Source: Megascapheus bottae
Taxonomy: Eukaryota > Chordata > Mammalia > Rodentia > Geomyidae
Assembly (NCBI GenBank): GCA_024803745.1
Contig: JANJXV010000037.1
Location: forward strand, 6,721,501-6,785,500
Direction: 5' to 3'
DNA: 64,000 nucleotides
Part shown: positions 42,194-54,236 of the stretch, in pieces
Numbering within the stretch: position 1 is the stretch's first letter
Layout: every line of letters begins with the position of its first letter
Position numbers and translations under genes: made by a program
Notes under the pieces: model-generated
The model's database searches: none
What the model was told of the DNA's origin: nothing
What the model saw: the letters and a program-made list of their open reading frames with translations, nothing else

Positions 42194-45100
42194 ATGGCAG
42201 GAACTAATAAATGTTTTTCAATCCTAACCCTCAATGTCAATGGACTTAACTCTCCAATTAAATGGCATAGACTCTGGTTGGATCAAAAAGCATGATCCAT
42301 CATTCTGCTGTCTTGAAGAGAGAGATCTTGGCCAAAAAAAATACAAGCATTTTTTTTGAAAGTGAGAGGTTGGAATGAAGTTTATCAAGCAAATGGCCCC
42401 ATAAACAGGCTGGAGTTGCCATCCTCATTTCAGATGAAATAGACTTCAAACTAAAATTAGTGAGAAAAGACAAAGAAGGTTAGAACATACTAATAAAGGG
42501 ATCTCTCCTACAGGAGGACATAACCATCGTAAATATCTACTCACCTAATCCAGAGCACCAAACTTCATCAAGCAAACTTTACTTTCACTGAAACCACACA
42601 TAGATCAAAACTCAGTGATTTTTGGTAACTTTAACACACCACACTCACCTATGGACAGATCAACCAGGCAAAAACTCAGAAATCTGAGAATTGAACAACT
42701 GTATAGAGCAACTAGATCTAATAGACATCTGCAGAATATTCCACCCAGCAACATCACAATATACATTTTTTTTCAGCAGCACATGGAACATTTTCCAAAA
42801 TAGACCACATTTTAGGGCATGAAACACACCTGTGCAAATTCAAAAAGACTGAAATTACTCCCTGCATTCTCTAAGACCACAAGGGCATCAAATTGGAACT
42901 GAACACCAATCTCCATCAACAAAAACTCTGTAACTCATGAAGATTGAACAACACATTGTTGAATCACCAATGGGTCAGTAAAGAGATCAGAACAAAAATT
43001 CAACAGTTTATGAAATTTAACAAAAAGGAGCACACAAAATACCAGCTCCTTTGGGACACAGCAAAGGCAGTACTCAGAGGAAAATTAATCACTCAGAGTG
43101 CATACATTAACAAATTGGAAAAATTGCAAATCAACAATTTAATTTCGCACCTTAAGCTCTTGGAAAAAGAGCAACAATCCAACCCTAATCCCGTAGAAGG
43201 AAGCAAACTATTAAAATCAAAGCAGAATTAAAATAATTGGAGTCCAAAAAAAACCATAGAAAGAATCAGCAAAACAAGGAGTTGGTTCTATGAAAAAATT
43301 AAGAAAATTGACAAACCCTTAAGAATCTTACCAAAAAAAGAGAGCACACCCAAATAAACAAAATCACAGATGAGAATTGTAATATCACAACACAAATTAT
43401 CCATATCTAGAGCATCATGAGGGAATAATTTTCAAACCTTTATGCCAACAAATTTGAGAATCTAAAAGAAATGGATGAATTTCTAGCCAATATTAACGTA
43501 CACACACTGCACCAAGAAGGCCTAATCCAACTAAACAGACCTATTTCAAGCACTGAAATAGAAATGGCAATAAGAGACCTTCCACCTAAGAAAAGCCCAG
43601 GGCCAGATGGATTTACAGCTGAATTCTAAAAGGTCATCAAAACAGAGCTATCACAAATACTCCTCTAGCTATTCAATAAAATTGAAAATGAAGGCTCTTG
43701 CCAAATTCATTTTACGAAGCCACTAGAACCCTTATCCCAAAACCAAGATATTCATCAAAGAAAGAGAACTATAGACTCATTTCTTTGATGAATGCTGATG
43801 CAAAACTTCTCAACAAAAAACTGGCCAACTGTCTTCAGCAACTCATCAAAAAAAATTATACACTATGATCAAACAGAATTTATCACAGGGATGCAAAGCT
43901 GGTTCAACATACACAAGCCAATTAATAAATCCAACACATCAACAGGAGCAAGGGCAAGAATCACATGATTGTCTCAATAGATACAGAAAAGGCATTTGAC
44001 AATATCCCTTTATGTTAAAAGCTCTGGAGAAACTAGGAATCCATGGAACATTCCTCAGTATAATAAAGGCTATAGGTATGACAAACCCACATCTAGCATT
44101 ATATTTAATGGCGAAAAGCTAAAGCCATTCCCTCTAAAATCAGGAAGGAGACAAGGATGCCCACTCTTTCCACTCCTCTTTAACATAGTATTAGAATTCC
44201 TAGCCAGAACAATAAGGCAAGAAGGAAGCATAAAGGGGATCCAGATAGGGAAGGAGGAAGTGAAACTTTCCCTCTCTGCAGATGACATGATTCTGTATTT
44301 AAAGAACCTTATAGATTACAATCCCAAGCTGCTTGAGCTAATTCAAAACTTTGGCAAGGTAGCAGGGTATAAAATTAACACTCAAAAATCAATTGCCTTT
44401 CTATATGCCAATACTGAGAGGAACAAGGCATTAATCAGGAAAACAACTCCTTTTGCAATAGCCTCAAAGAAAATAAAGTACCTAGGAATTAACTTAACTA
44501 AGAATGTAAAGGACCTTTTTGATTAAAACTTTAAAACCCTGAAAATGGAAATTAAAGCAGAACTGAAGAAATGGAAAAATCTCCCATGCTCCTGGACTGG
44601 AAGAATTAACATCATGAAAATGGCAATCTTGTCAAGGGCTATTTACAAATTCAATGAAATACCGATCAATATCCCAATGTCATTCTTTAAAGAAGTAGAA
44701 GAGGCAATTCAAAATTTCATATGGAATAATACAAGACCTCATATAGCAAAAACAATTTTTAGCAGAAAGAACAGTGCAGGAGGAATTTCAATACCAAACT
44801 TTAGATTCTATTACAGATCTATAGTGACCAAAACAGATTGGTACTCGCACAAGAACCAGCCTGAAGACCAAGGGAATAGAACTGAGGACACAGATATTCA
44901 ACCACAGACCTATGGCCACCTAATCTTTCATAAGGGAGCCAAAAAAATAGAATGGAAGAAAGACAGCCTCTTCAACAAGTGAAGTTGTACTGGCAGAACT
45001 GGTTAAGCACCTGCAGAAAACTAAAATTGGATCTTTCCTTGTCACCCTGCACCAGGATTAACTCCAAATGGATAAAAGACCTGGAGGTAAAAGCTGACAC

Positions 45101-46119
45101 ACTGAAAACTTTATAAGAAGGAATAAAAGATACACTAGGTCTCCTTGGCACACTTTGAAAATTTCTTAATAAGGACCCAGAAACACAACAAATCAGAGAA
45201 TATCTGGATAAGTACTGCATTAAAGTACACAGCTTCTGTATGGCAAAGAATATAGCTAGCAAACTAAATAAAAAGCCTACAGAGTGGGAGAAGATCTTCA
45301 CTAACCATACAACAGACAAAGGCCTCATATCTAAAATATATCAACAGCTCAAAAAATTGAATCACTCCAAAACTAATCTCCAAAGAAATAAGCATCCAAT
45401 TGAAAGATGGGCCAAAGACTTAAAGAATCTTCTCTGAAGAAGATATAAGAATGGCCTATAGACACATGAAGACATGCTCAACATCTCTGGCCATAAAAGA
45501 AATGCAAGTGAAAATAACTCTAAGATTCCACCTCACTCCAGTTAGATTGGCCAGAATCAAGAAATCTAATAACAACAGATACTGGAGAGGTTGTGGCCAG
45601 GAAGGATCACTACTACACTGTTGGTGGGACTGTAAATTCATTCAATCACTATGGAAAGCAGTGTGGCAGTGCCTTAAAAGGCTAAACATAGAACTCCCCT
45701 ATGACCCAGCAATTCCACTACTTGGCATTTACCCAATGGTCCATAAACAAAGACATACTAAATCCACTAGCACAACAATGTTCATTGCAGCCCTATTTAC
45801 CATAGCAAAGATATGGAACCAAAAACAAGATGTGGTATTTATACACAATGGAATTCTATGCTGCTCTCAGAAAGAACAACATTGCCCCATTTGTAAGGAA
45901 ATGGAAAGACTTAGAAAAAAAGTCATGTTAAGTCAAGTAAGCCAGACTCAAAGGAATATAGGCTCACTGGTTTCGATCATTTATCATAATCAGGAGAAAC
46001 CTTGGGCTCTCCTAGCAGAGATTTACAATAGAGAAAAACCAAGCTACATAAGGCCATATAGTATGACATTAAATGAAAGGTCCTCCAGAATATGGAAACA
46101 AAAGTCATATAATGAGTGA
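42194..46119 (+). pseudogene. L1 ORF2 (endonuclease-reverse transcriptase), inactivated
   Basis: Starts MAGTNKCFSILTLNVNGLNSPIK, the conserved N-terminus of the APE-like endonuclease, two bases after the ORF1 stop. At about 1,308 codons end to end it is close to the usual ORF2 length. Endonuclease: first stop about 37 codons in; the 'GDFNT' catalytic block reads GNFNT (about 42,621-42,635), losing the catalytic Asp. RT: motif A '[10 protein letters not shown]' (about 43,972-44,005) is present, but the catalytic FADD reads SADD (44,275-44,286). Thumb block at 44,680-44,740. The C-terminal frame 45,451-46,119 (222 residues) keeps '[19 protein letters not shown]', the Cys-rich C-terminal segment. 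Multiple frameshifts, so no product is expected. Confidence 0.93.
43990..44526 (+). pseudogene. L1 ORF2 RT palm segment (open 176-codon stretch)
   Basis: The longest intact stretch of the RT domain. It holds '[29 protein letters not shown]' (motif B region; L1 usually has 'GTRQGCPLSP'), '[21 protein letters not shown]' (motif C with Phe-to-Ser at the first position), and '[15 protein letters not shown]'. Both catalytic aspartates of motif C remain. It is preceded and followed by frame breaks. Confidence 0.9.
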
Positions 46120-46420
46120 TGGTTGTCTTTAATGTACTATGTTATCTCTCATGTCTTTTGCTGTACCTTGGATATCTCATATTGTTACAGTATTTCACCT
46201 TGTTATTTGATATACTGTATATATGTTTATTTGTTTTTTTGAAATTGGATGGGGAAGGGGGAAAACAAGATGAGGGGCAGGGGTGGGGGGAGGGAAATGG
46301 GGACCAAGACATGAGAAATGTTATCAATGTTTGTGAAGTAATGCACCTTTTATCTGGTCAATATAATGTAACCCTTCTAATAATTACAATAAAAATATAT
46401 GAAAAAAATAAAAACTCTTT

Positions 46421-46842
46421 AATGGATAAGTAAATTAACATAGTATTTATTCAGGCTGTTGCACAAGTGGAACTAGGGGATTCCAAACTTTCTTAGAATT
46501 GTTAGAATTGTTTCAAAATATTGTGTGTGTTCTTGTATTTGAATATGCTTTCTATTTTATGTTATCTATGTCTTCCTTGTCATGAATTACTTTATGTTTT
46601 TAAGTAATCAAAAAATATTTTAAATATATCTTCTATACAGAAGATATAACTATTTATGAATTTAAGAAGTGCTTTTTAAAATTTTTACCAATGTGCAATT
46701 TGAGTTTACCTTAAAAAAATCAATTGCATTTCTAGTTTAAAAATGTTTGAAGGTAAAAAATTCAAGTTTTAGCCAGGATAATTGTTTTCTTTTAGACTAC
46801 CAGGCTGCCTGCTGAGACTGAATACATAAATAGAATCTAGCC
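46421..46842. other. Unannotated AT-rich sequence
   Basis: No recognisable feature. Confidence 0.45.
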
Positions 46843-46852
46843 AGATTATATA

Positions 46853-46856
46853 TATA

Positions 46857-46938
<82 letters not shown>
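46853..46938. repeat. (TA)n(GA)n compound microsatellite
   Basis: About 20 TA units (46,865-46,904) directly followed by about 17 GA units (46,905-46,938). Frames across it (Tyr-Ile, Ser-Leu) are repeat translations. Confidence 0.97.
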
Positions 46939-46941
<3 letters not shown>

Positions 46942-48539
46942 CTGCTGAACATAGACCAGGAAGCTGAGCAGTAACTCCACACTAGCCATTACCTGAAATG
47001 ACCAGGACTTCATCCTTTGTTTCTCTATATCAAGACCTTGTTTACAACTTAGGGCCACCAGGAGAAAACCAAATGTACTTTGTAACCAATCACTTAAGAG
47101 GTCTCCTGGTTAGGCTATCTGCAAGCTTCCTCAAGCCCATAGCCTCCAATCATAGCTTTTCAGAAATCTTCCCAATGTCTACGATAAACCTGTTCTAAAC
47201 TCTTGCCTGCCAATGCATCTCAGCCAACCACAAGTAATGGTGGCTAACTCCTGTGATATAGCAAGCCCTACACAAGCTTTGCATGTCTTCATCTTTATTT
47301 ATTTCACACAACCCAGGCCTTACTTTTACCAGGGTGTGATGCCACTGGTAATAGATTAACCGGAACTCCAAATTATCTGCATGGTATAATGTATAATCTC
47401 TACTCTTCCAAGAGCGCACCTACGTTCAGGAAGGTCCCCTTTGCTCTGAACTTGTCAGTGGGAAATTATGAGTATGGAGAAGATTCAGAAAGCAGCAGTT
47501 GGCTTTTATAGATGTTCCTTTCCCAAATCTAATTTCACAGTCCTTAGTCTGGATTCAGAAGAGAAGAATTATTATGTGTTAAGGTCATAAAGAACAAGCA
47601 TAATTCAAAGAAGTATAATATAAAAACCTCGTCATAACTAATCCTATTAGTTTAAGGCTTTGTTTAATGGAGCTTTGAAAGTGTGCAGCAATGTCTCAGC
47701 TTTCACAATTAATTATTAAAAAGGAGGTATTTCTGATAGCTATACTCAAAATAATGTAGATTCTTTTATCCCTCAAGTGCACATGTTTTCCCATATGGTA
47801 TTAAGTGACTAATTAGTTCATTACCTAGAGTTACATTATAATTATTCTATAGTTATCTGATCATGTTTTACCTATTATGAAGAGCCCAGTGACTCAAAGT
47901 AATTCCATGCATGGCCTTCCCTGAATTGTTACATATAGCACTTTTAAATGGACCATCTACCTAAACTAAATTAACACTTTCTATAGCCTCACTCTTCTTA
48001 TGACTCAATCCTTTCTGAATAGTTACCAAAGCAGTGTCTTTGTATACTGTCAAGGAAAGAACCATTTTCCATGTCAACTAGTGCAGGAACATCTAAGCCA
48101 CGTCCTGTACCTCCCAAATCTAATTGGATTCCAGAAATCCAGGAAGCACCAGATTTATCATAATCATTATGAGAACCAAAGCTCTCCCTACGAAATGTTT
48201 GAACTTCCTAAGAACATAGTACCTACCAAGCCATTTATCCTAATCTTTGATGAAAACTTCTCCAGAATCTTCCCTACAACAAAGATGAAATAAAAATCAA
48301 CCAGGCCCAGCCCATACTGGGACTCCTGAATTAAATATATCCCCAATAGTCTACCTCTAGCTTTCCATCTAAGAAAGCATATAGCTCAGATCCCTGAAGT
48401 GCCCGAGATTTGTCTTCCTATGGCTGTTTTCTGTAGTGTACTAGTAAGTTTTTCTCTGCCATTCACTATGTGCTTTCCCTGGCATATAGGTGCATATAGA
48501 GATCCATTCCTAGAGTTTGGGCCTATGGTCTAAAAACTT
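46939..48539. other. Unannotated unique sequence, 1.6 kb
   Basis: No exon recognised. 47,270-47,350 has a worn ancient-SINE feel but I cannot place it. A 97-residue plus-strand frame at 48,000-48,293 has no domain. Confidence 0.4.
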
Positions 48540-48718
48540 TACTTTCAACCTTCCCTAAGCATTGTCTTCATCCTACCTTTATTGTCTTCAAATAGGGATC
48601 ATAATAAAAATCTAATTCATGGATTGTGAGGATTAGACAAAAGGATGCATGTAAAACTCTTAGCCCAAGTTCTCCACATAATACTTAACCATTGTAAATA
48701 TTGATATTATGATCACTT
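48540..48718 (+). repeat. MIR SINE
   Basis: 'gattgtgaggattagacaaaaggatgcatgtaaaactcttagcccaagttctccacataatacttaaccattgtaaatattgatattatgatc' matches the MIR 3' half; the core ('tcaaatagggatcataataaaaat') precedes it. Confidence 0.85.
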
Positions 48719-50299
48719 CTGTTAGTCACACCTACACCACGACAAGTGCTTTGAATTAAATCAAGCAGAAACCATTTACTCCTGTTCTTTTCTTTCTTTC
48801 TCCTTTGTTCCTCTTCTTCCAGATTCTCCCACTTTTTTCTCTCCAATATGACTTAACTTCAACTATTACCAACATCCTAGATTCCTTATCTTTTCCATAA
48901 CAAATGTGAAAAATGAAAAGCATTACAAATCTGCACCTTAAATTTACTTAAAAAAGCCCAGATCTGGGGGAGAATGAGACATTACAATCCACAGCTCTAT
49001 TAAAACTGGAAGGTAAATATTGGTTTTCTAGATGCATGACATTACATTTCCTCTGAAAATTGTATTAAAATGGTTTCCCATTAAGAATATAAAACAGATG
49101 ATTTTGTTTTGAGAGTATTATTATCATGCAGATTAGAGATTAAGTACCCAAATATCTTATTTGCTAATTCAACATTCATGGGAAAATTAGACATGCTAAA
49201 AAGTTCTTATTTTTAGAGCAAAGAATCTTTAAAATGTTGATTAAAAAGAAGATCTACCATTATCAAACAGACACTTAAATACATGCAGATGTCTCTCAGA
49301 AATTGTCAATCTAGATGAAGTTTGTAATTCAGCCTGCAGAACTGCTGTTTCATGACAAAGCATCAAGATGTCTTTCTTATTTCTTGTATAGACATTTCCA
49401 GTGAAAGCAATGATTAATTAGTAAAACAGACTAATTGAAAGTTCAGCTGTTTAAAGAGGTATTTCAGTTCCTCTAAGCTATACAAGCATTGTGTTTCCTT
49501 CACCATCTTAGTGAGTCTCAACTTCCGGTAGCCTTTTGTTGCTAGGAAACCAGTCTCTGCTGAACTGAAGCTACTATTCAGTATGGAACCTTTGGCATCC
49601 GAAATGGATCTGGACTAGTTTATAATCCTTAGGATTAGCTATCAATAATGCTTTTTGGATGAACTATGGATGGTGTGAATAACTTTGACCTTAACATGTC
49701 CTGTATGGTCTCTTTTTAGGTCCCCAGGATAGATCCCGTTCCTTTACAACTTCCTTGGGAGAGAAACCAATTAGCTTATGCAATTTTAAGTTAAGTCCCA
49801 GAAGTAGATAGATGAAAGGAATCCAGCTATTGTCCATTTTTGCTCTTTTTCATACTGCAGTAAGGGGAGCCCTAGCCAATATTCAGAGGTAAAACTTCAA
49901 AGTTACAGAAATTTCCAGGGCAACTGTACTTTTTCAGTACTTTCTATATTTATGCTTTGAAACTAGAATTTGATTTAAGTTTCTTTTGTGATATTAAGAG
50001 TAAGGAAAGTGATGAAAATACATTCATGTGAGCTAAATTGCAATGTTTTAGGATGATATTTTAGTCAGTAGTATGAGTGGCATGCAGTATGGGACTTGGC
50101 TTCTCCAGTTTCTCCATAAACTAGCTTGAGAATATACTTTGTTTCACCACATTTTGCTTCTTCTATAATTTTGAATGTATATGCACAGGCAATACTCATG
50201 TGGGTACAATACAGATTCGCCAACAGAACTATAACCATTAAATCAGCTAATGATGGATGGTGTATTAGCTCTTCCCCTTTTTTATAGTGTTTCTGCCTT
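48719..50299. other. Repeat-poor unique sequence with TAAT-rich and ETS/RFX-like motifs
   Basis: No exon recognised. 49,040-49,460 is free of recognisable repeats and rich in TAATTA-type motifs. At 49,521-49,550 an ETS-like ACTTCCGGT and an X-box-like GTTGCTAGGAAAC lie close together. Possible regulatory DNA, unproven. Confidence 0.4.
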
Positions 50300-50305
50300 T
50301 CCTTT

Positions 50306-50360
50306 TGCTTTGTTCTCTGTCTCTGTCTCTCTGTCTCTGTCTCTCTCTTTGTCTGTCTCC
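50306..50360. repeat. (TCTCTG)n-type pyrimidine-rich repeat
   Basis: Imperfect TCTCTGTC units over about 55 bases. Confidence 0.85.
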
Positions 50361-51419
50361 CCCCGCACTGAGATTTTAAGATTTTTCCCCATTCTTGACT
50401 CTCCTATACCCTTAAGCATAGCAGGTATTGCATATAGATAGATGACATCTACCAGGTTGCATTTACTCTAAGAGCTTTTTATAGGTAATTTTGTGTCTAA
50501 ATTATGCCCCAGATTATGCATCTCTGATTAAACAAAATCAGTCAGATTAGTTAAAGGAAAACAAACAAACAAGCAGGCATACATTTCACAGACACAGCTG
50601 GAAAACTGATTATGCAGCAAGTTGTTTTAATATGATTGCTTTGCAGGTGTTTTATCTCTGCTTCTGAGCATCTTCTCAACTCAGGTAACTAGAATGGGAA
50701 TACAAATATGTCATTTTCCACTGTGTCCATGAGGAGTATGAGTAGCTGAATGATGGCTGGGGGCCTTGTAGAATTGGAGAGCATTGTTGTTTTCAGCTGA
50801 GCTCCATTTGTATGGCATCATTTGAGGTCCATATAAAATTATTAGTACAGGCAGTCATCTGTGGGTATCTGTCAGGAAGCATGTGAGAACTGTAAATGCC
50901 TCGCTTATCATTTATTAAGGAATCCACAGGCCTTATAGGTCCTCAGACTAGCATTCCCATCCCTGGAGGAAACACATGGGCTGTGCAGAGTCCTTGCTCT
51001 GGCTTCAGTTTCAACATCACTGTAGGCTTATTTCTAGCATTTAGACTAACTCATTTCTCCAGTTGGCCAACCAGCTCCCAGATGTTCTGTTCAAAAGGAA
51101 AAATTACAATTCCTATACCTTATGAAACAATAGCCCTGACCCCAACACAAATCTCCCAGCCTTTGGCAATGGAGGCACCTGCTCTTCTTCCTAACTCTTT
51201 AAACTTCTAGCTTCAATACTTCAAAGGAAAGCTATTCTTCTAACAGCTTCTTAGGTATATCTAAGGAATTTTTCTGGGACATCTTTTCTTAAGTAAGAAA
51301 GAAGAAGTGGAATAGTGTGTCATTTCATATTAAGTGAGGGGAAAAAAGCACTTTTCCAATTCTAAAGGTATATGCCCCTAATGGTAGAATGCTCTTAAGA
51401 GAATACTGAAAAATATTAA
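50361..51419. other. Unannotated unique sequence, 1 kb
   Basis: A 104-residue plus-strand frame (50,896-51,210) is the longest frame in unique sequence. It has no recognisable domain, signal peptide or membrane segment, and I cannot support it as a gene. Confidence 0.4.
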
Positions 51420-51423
51420 GACT

Positions 51424-51640
51424 GGGATTCTAGAATTGAGCCATGCAGGTTCTACCGTGATTCTCCTGGGAGACCATGGGCTATGAATTTATGTCTGGAG
51501 CCCTCATTCTCTTGGCTTATATAAACATCAACTAGGACAATATTCACCTTCTAAGACTACTATGAACATTCTATTCAATGTACATGTTTTTTGCAAAAAA
51601 CCTGATATAATCAAGAGCACAACAAATAGTTTTTGTCATT
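51424..51640 (+). repeat. MIR SINE, diverged
   Basis: 'gggattctagaattgagcc', '...ggagccctcattctcttggct', 'caattcaccttctaagactactatgaacatt' and 'caagagcacaacaaatagtttttgtcattataat' follow MIR order. Confidence 0.62.
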
Positions 51641-51747
51641 ATAATATTTTCACTGTGTAGCAGCAACCAATGAGGGTTTTCCTTCTACCATACACCTTTG
51701 GATACAGGGAAGGCAGATAAATAAGACTGGAATTTTGCTGTCAAGGA

Positions 51748-51833
51748 ACTCTTGAGTTGAAGATATGAAAGAGTACTTTCTTAGCAACTGAAAGGACATA
51801 AGTTCTAACCCAAGGACCACCAAAAAAAGAAAA
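51748..51833 (+). repeat. tRNA-derived SINE fragment
   Basis: 'gaaagagtactttcttagcaactgaaaggacataagttctaacccaaggaccaccaaaaaaag' resembles the second half of an ID-like monomer with its B box (agttctaaccc) and A-tail. Confidence 0.5.
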
Positions 51834-51892
51834 GAAAAGAAAAAAAGAAGAAAACTAGAAAAGAAACTCTGAATCTAGAGAAAACAGATACA

Positions 51893-52106
51893 TAAAGACT
51901 TTTTATTTTTGCCAGTACTAGGACTTGAACTCAGGACCTGAACATTTCCTTGGGCTTTCCTCGAGGACAGCACTTTACCACTTGAGCCACAGCACTACTT
52001 CTGGCTTTTTTTTTCAGTGTATGTGGTACTAGCAGGCATAGAGCTTCGTTCATGCTAGGCAAGCACTCTACTACTAGGCCATGCTCCCAGCCTCTAAAGA
52101 CTCTTA
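51893..52106 (-). mobile_element. IDL-Geo dimeric SINE (minus)
   Basis: Body about 51,905-52,094 in reverse. Flanks 'taaagacttttta' (about 51,893-51,905) and 'taaagactctta' (52,095-52,106) are a probable TSD with small differences. The left monomer has lost its B box ('ggtactagcaggcatagagc'). Confidence 0.9.
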
Positions 52107-52263
52107 CAGTAAAATGGAACAAGGCAAATTGAAGAGATAGGTTGGATTGGGATAGATGGGAAGAATAATGAAAAGAGAGACATTGAGCTGCATTACTCAC
52201 AAACTGGACTGTTAAATTGAAACCCTTTGTACAACTACTAAAGGGTTAAAAAAAATAAAATTT

Positions 52264-52458
52264 CCCGGGGCTGGGAGTGTGGCCTACTGGTAGAATGCTT
52301 GCCTAGTATTCACAAAGCCCTGGGTTCAATTCCTCGGTACCCCATACTCACAGAAAAAGCTGGAAGTGGTGCTCACACAGTTAAAGCACTAGTCTTGAGA
52401 AAGCCCAAGGACAATGCCCAGGCCCTGAGTTCAAGCCCCAGGACTGGCAAAAATAAAA
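52264..52458 (+). mobile_element. IDL-Geo dimeric SINE
   Basis: Left monomer with A box 'tggcctactgg' and B box 'ggttcaattcc'; right monomer slightly shortened, ending 'ccctgagttcaagccccaggactggc'. A-rich tail. Confidence 0.94.
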
Positions 52459-52903
52459 ATTATAAATTAAAAATAAACAAAATTGCCAATCAAAGCAAAA
52501 GAGAAAGACTAATACAGTTAAAGAGAACACTGTCATGATAGCATTGAGGAAGATCAAGAAAATTTTATACAGAAGGAAACTTGTGATTTACATACTGAAG
52601 AATGAATGGAAAGACTGAAGTTTAAGGGCTTGCAAACAGTGGGGCATATGAGATCTTTTAATGTTGTTTGGTCAACTTGGTTCAGCTGAACTGAACTGGG
52701 GACCCCAGGGCTGTGGAGAGATTGTGGTGGTTGGAAGCATGAGACTCTTTAACAGCAGAGGAGACAGGCCACTTCTGGTATTGTGGGGGCTGTCAAACAT
52801 ATTAAAACTGATGGTTAAATAACAAAAATCCAGATTTTCTAGTGTAGTTCATTGTCCCTAAGTAGTAATGGTTTAACCTAAAAATTGTTAGAACTTTGTT
52901 AAA

Positions 52904-52968
52904 TAAGCTGGAAGTGTGGCTTACATGGTAGAACAGAGGCTTTGAATTTAAATCCCAGCATCAAATAG
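52904..52968 (+). repeat. Geo-type right-monomer fragment
   Basis: 'aagctggaagtgtggcttacatggtagaacag...tttgaatttaaatcccagc' keeps both box regions but little between them. Confidence 0.65.
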
Positions 52969-53696
52969 GATTTTATTTAGTCATCAGGTAGAATGAAATA
53001 ATATCATTTGAAGGGAGATGGAGGCTTCATCAGTAGACCTTATCAGAATCATATGGTTGGGATGAGAAAGTATGGGAAAGGAACAGTATCCTGTAACTTT
53101 GTAAATTTCGTCTTAACTAAGTCTCTGGGCTGTGACTTTTAAGGGGTTTCCCCAGAGGAGTAGCTTTGTACACCTACTCCCTACCTTTCTCTGTGGTGTG
53201 CTAGTTCTAATCTTCTATCTTGCACCATAGGTGAGGCAGGAAGGCAGAACAGAGCTGGGGGTACAGTGGAAAGAAGGCCCTTCCGCCAGTTGAAACAAGG
53301 CCGTCCATGTCTTCTCCTCTGGAAACAGACCTTTGTTAGGGAGGAGAATCTTAGTGTGTGTCACTGTGATGACTTCCCTCTCCCCAGCTGAAAATAGGAT
53401 ACAATCTTTCCTAGATCTTCCCTGGGAGATCCTGGTGGATGAGGTTGTTGGAGGTCATCTAGTGCTGCTGCAGGCCCTCAGACATTCTTCACTTTCATGC
53501 TCACATAGTCCATTATTTTATGTGTTCCTGTAAATTTGTGGCTCTAATGGCTCTATGGCACTGACTCTGTATGCCCCTGACTCTACTTCAGCCTCCGTTC
53601 TCTGATGATCCCAAAGATAACCATTGCTATTCCTGGTGTCCAGGTTTTTGTTGTTAGGACAAGAGTGACGAAACACAAACCCTTTATGTGTTGGAT
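52969..53696. other. Unannotated unique sequence
   Basis: No recognisable feature. Confidence 0.45.
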
Positions 53697-54236
53697 TTTT
53701 TTCATATATTTTATTGTAATTAATAGAAGGGTTATATTATATTCACCAGATAGAAGGTGCATTACTTCACATACATTGATACCTTTTCTCAAGTCTTGGT
53801 CCCCATTTCCCTCCGCCGCTCATGTTGTTTTCCCCCCTTCCCTATCCAATTTCAAATAACCAATCAAGCATATATACAATATATGAGATAACAAGTGAAA
53901 TACTGTAACAATATGAGATAACCAAGGGACAGCAAAAGAGATGAGAGATAACATAGTACATTAAGGACAATAATCACTCATATGGCTTTTGTTTCTACAT
54001 CCTGGAGGTCCTTTCATTTAGTGTCATATTACATGGTCCTGTGTATCTAGGTTTTGCTCTATTGTAAATCTCTTCTAGGAGAGCCCAAAGTTTCTACTGA
54101 TTATGACAAATGAGGGAAACCATTCTGCCTAAGTTCCTTTGAGTCTGGCTTACTTCACTTAATATGATTTTTTCTAAGTCTTTCCATTTCCTTACAAATG
54201 GGGCGATGTCGTTCTTTCTGACCACAGCACAGAATT
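53697..54236 (-). mobile_element. L1 3' end, strongly 5'-truncated (minus)
   Basis: Reverse complement of the 3'UTR (53,704-53,970) and the last roughly 85 codons of ORF2 (to 54,236). Closely similar to 5,041-5,585, base for base over long runs, so it belongs to the same lineage. Poly-A side at 53,697. No convincing TSD. Confidence 0.92.

Larger units (their letters stand above)
41535..46420 (+). mobile_element. L1, 5'-truncated in ORF1, near-complete ORF2 (about 4.9 kb)
   Basis: This is the longest L1 in the window and the internal reference for the others. In order: the 3' half of ORF1 (41,538-42,191), immediate start of ORF2 (ATG at 42,194), ORF2 to TGA at 46,117-46,119, 3'UTR with G-rich tract (46,250-46,300), and A-rich end with AATAAA-type signals (46,388-46,410). 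The spacing of domains equals that of a normal L1, so the internal structure is intact apart from small indels and stops. A TSD is not obvious; 'ataagt' occurs on both sides but is too short to argue from. Confidence 0.95.

Noticed and set aside
50896..51210. 104-residue plus-strand frame
   Set aside because: No recognisable domain, start context or splice signal; frames of this length are expected by chance in 64 kb.
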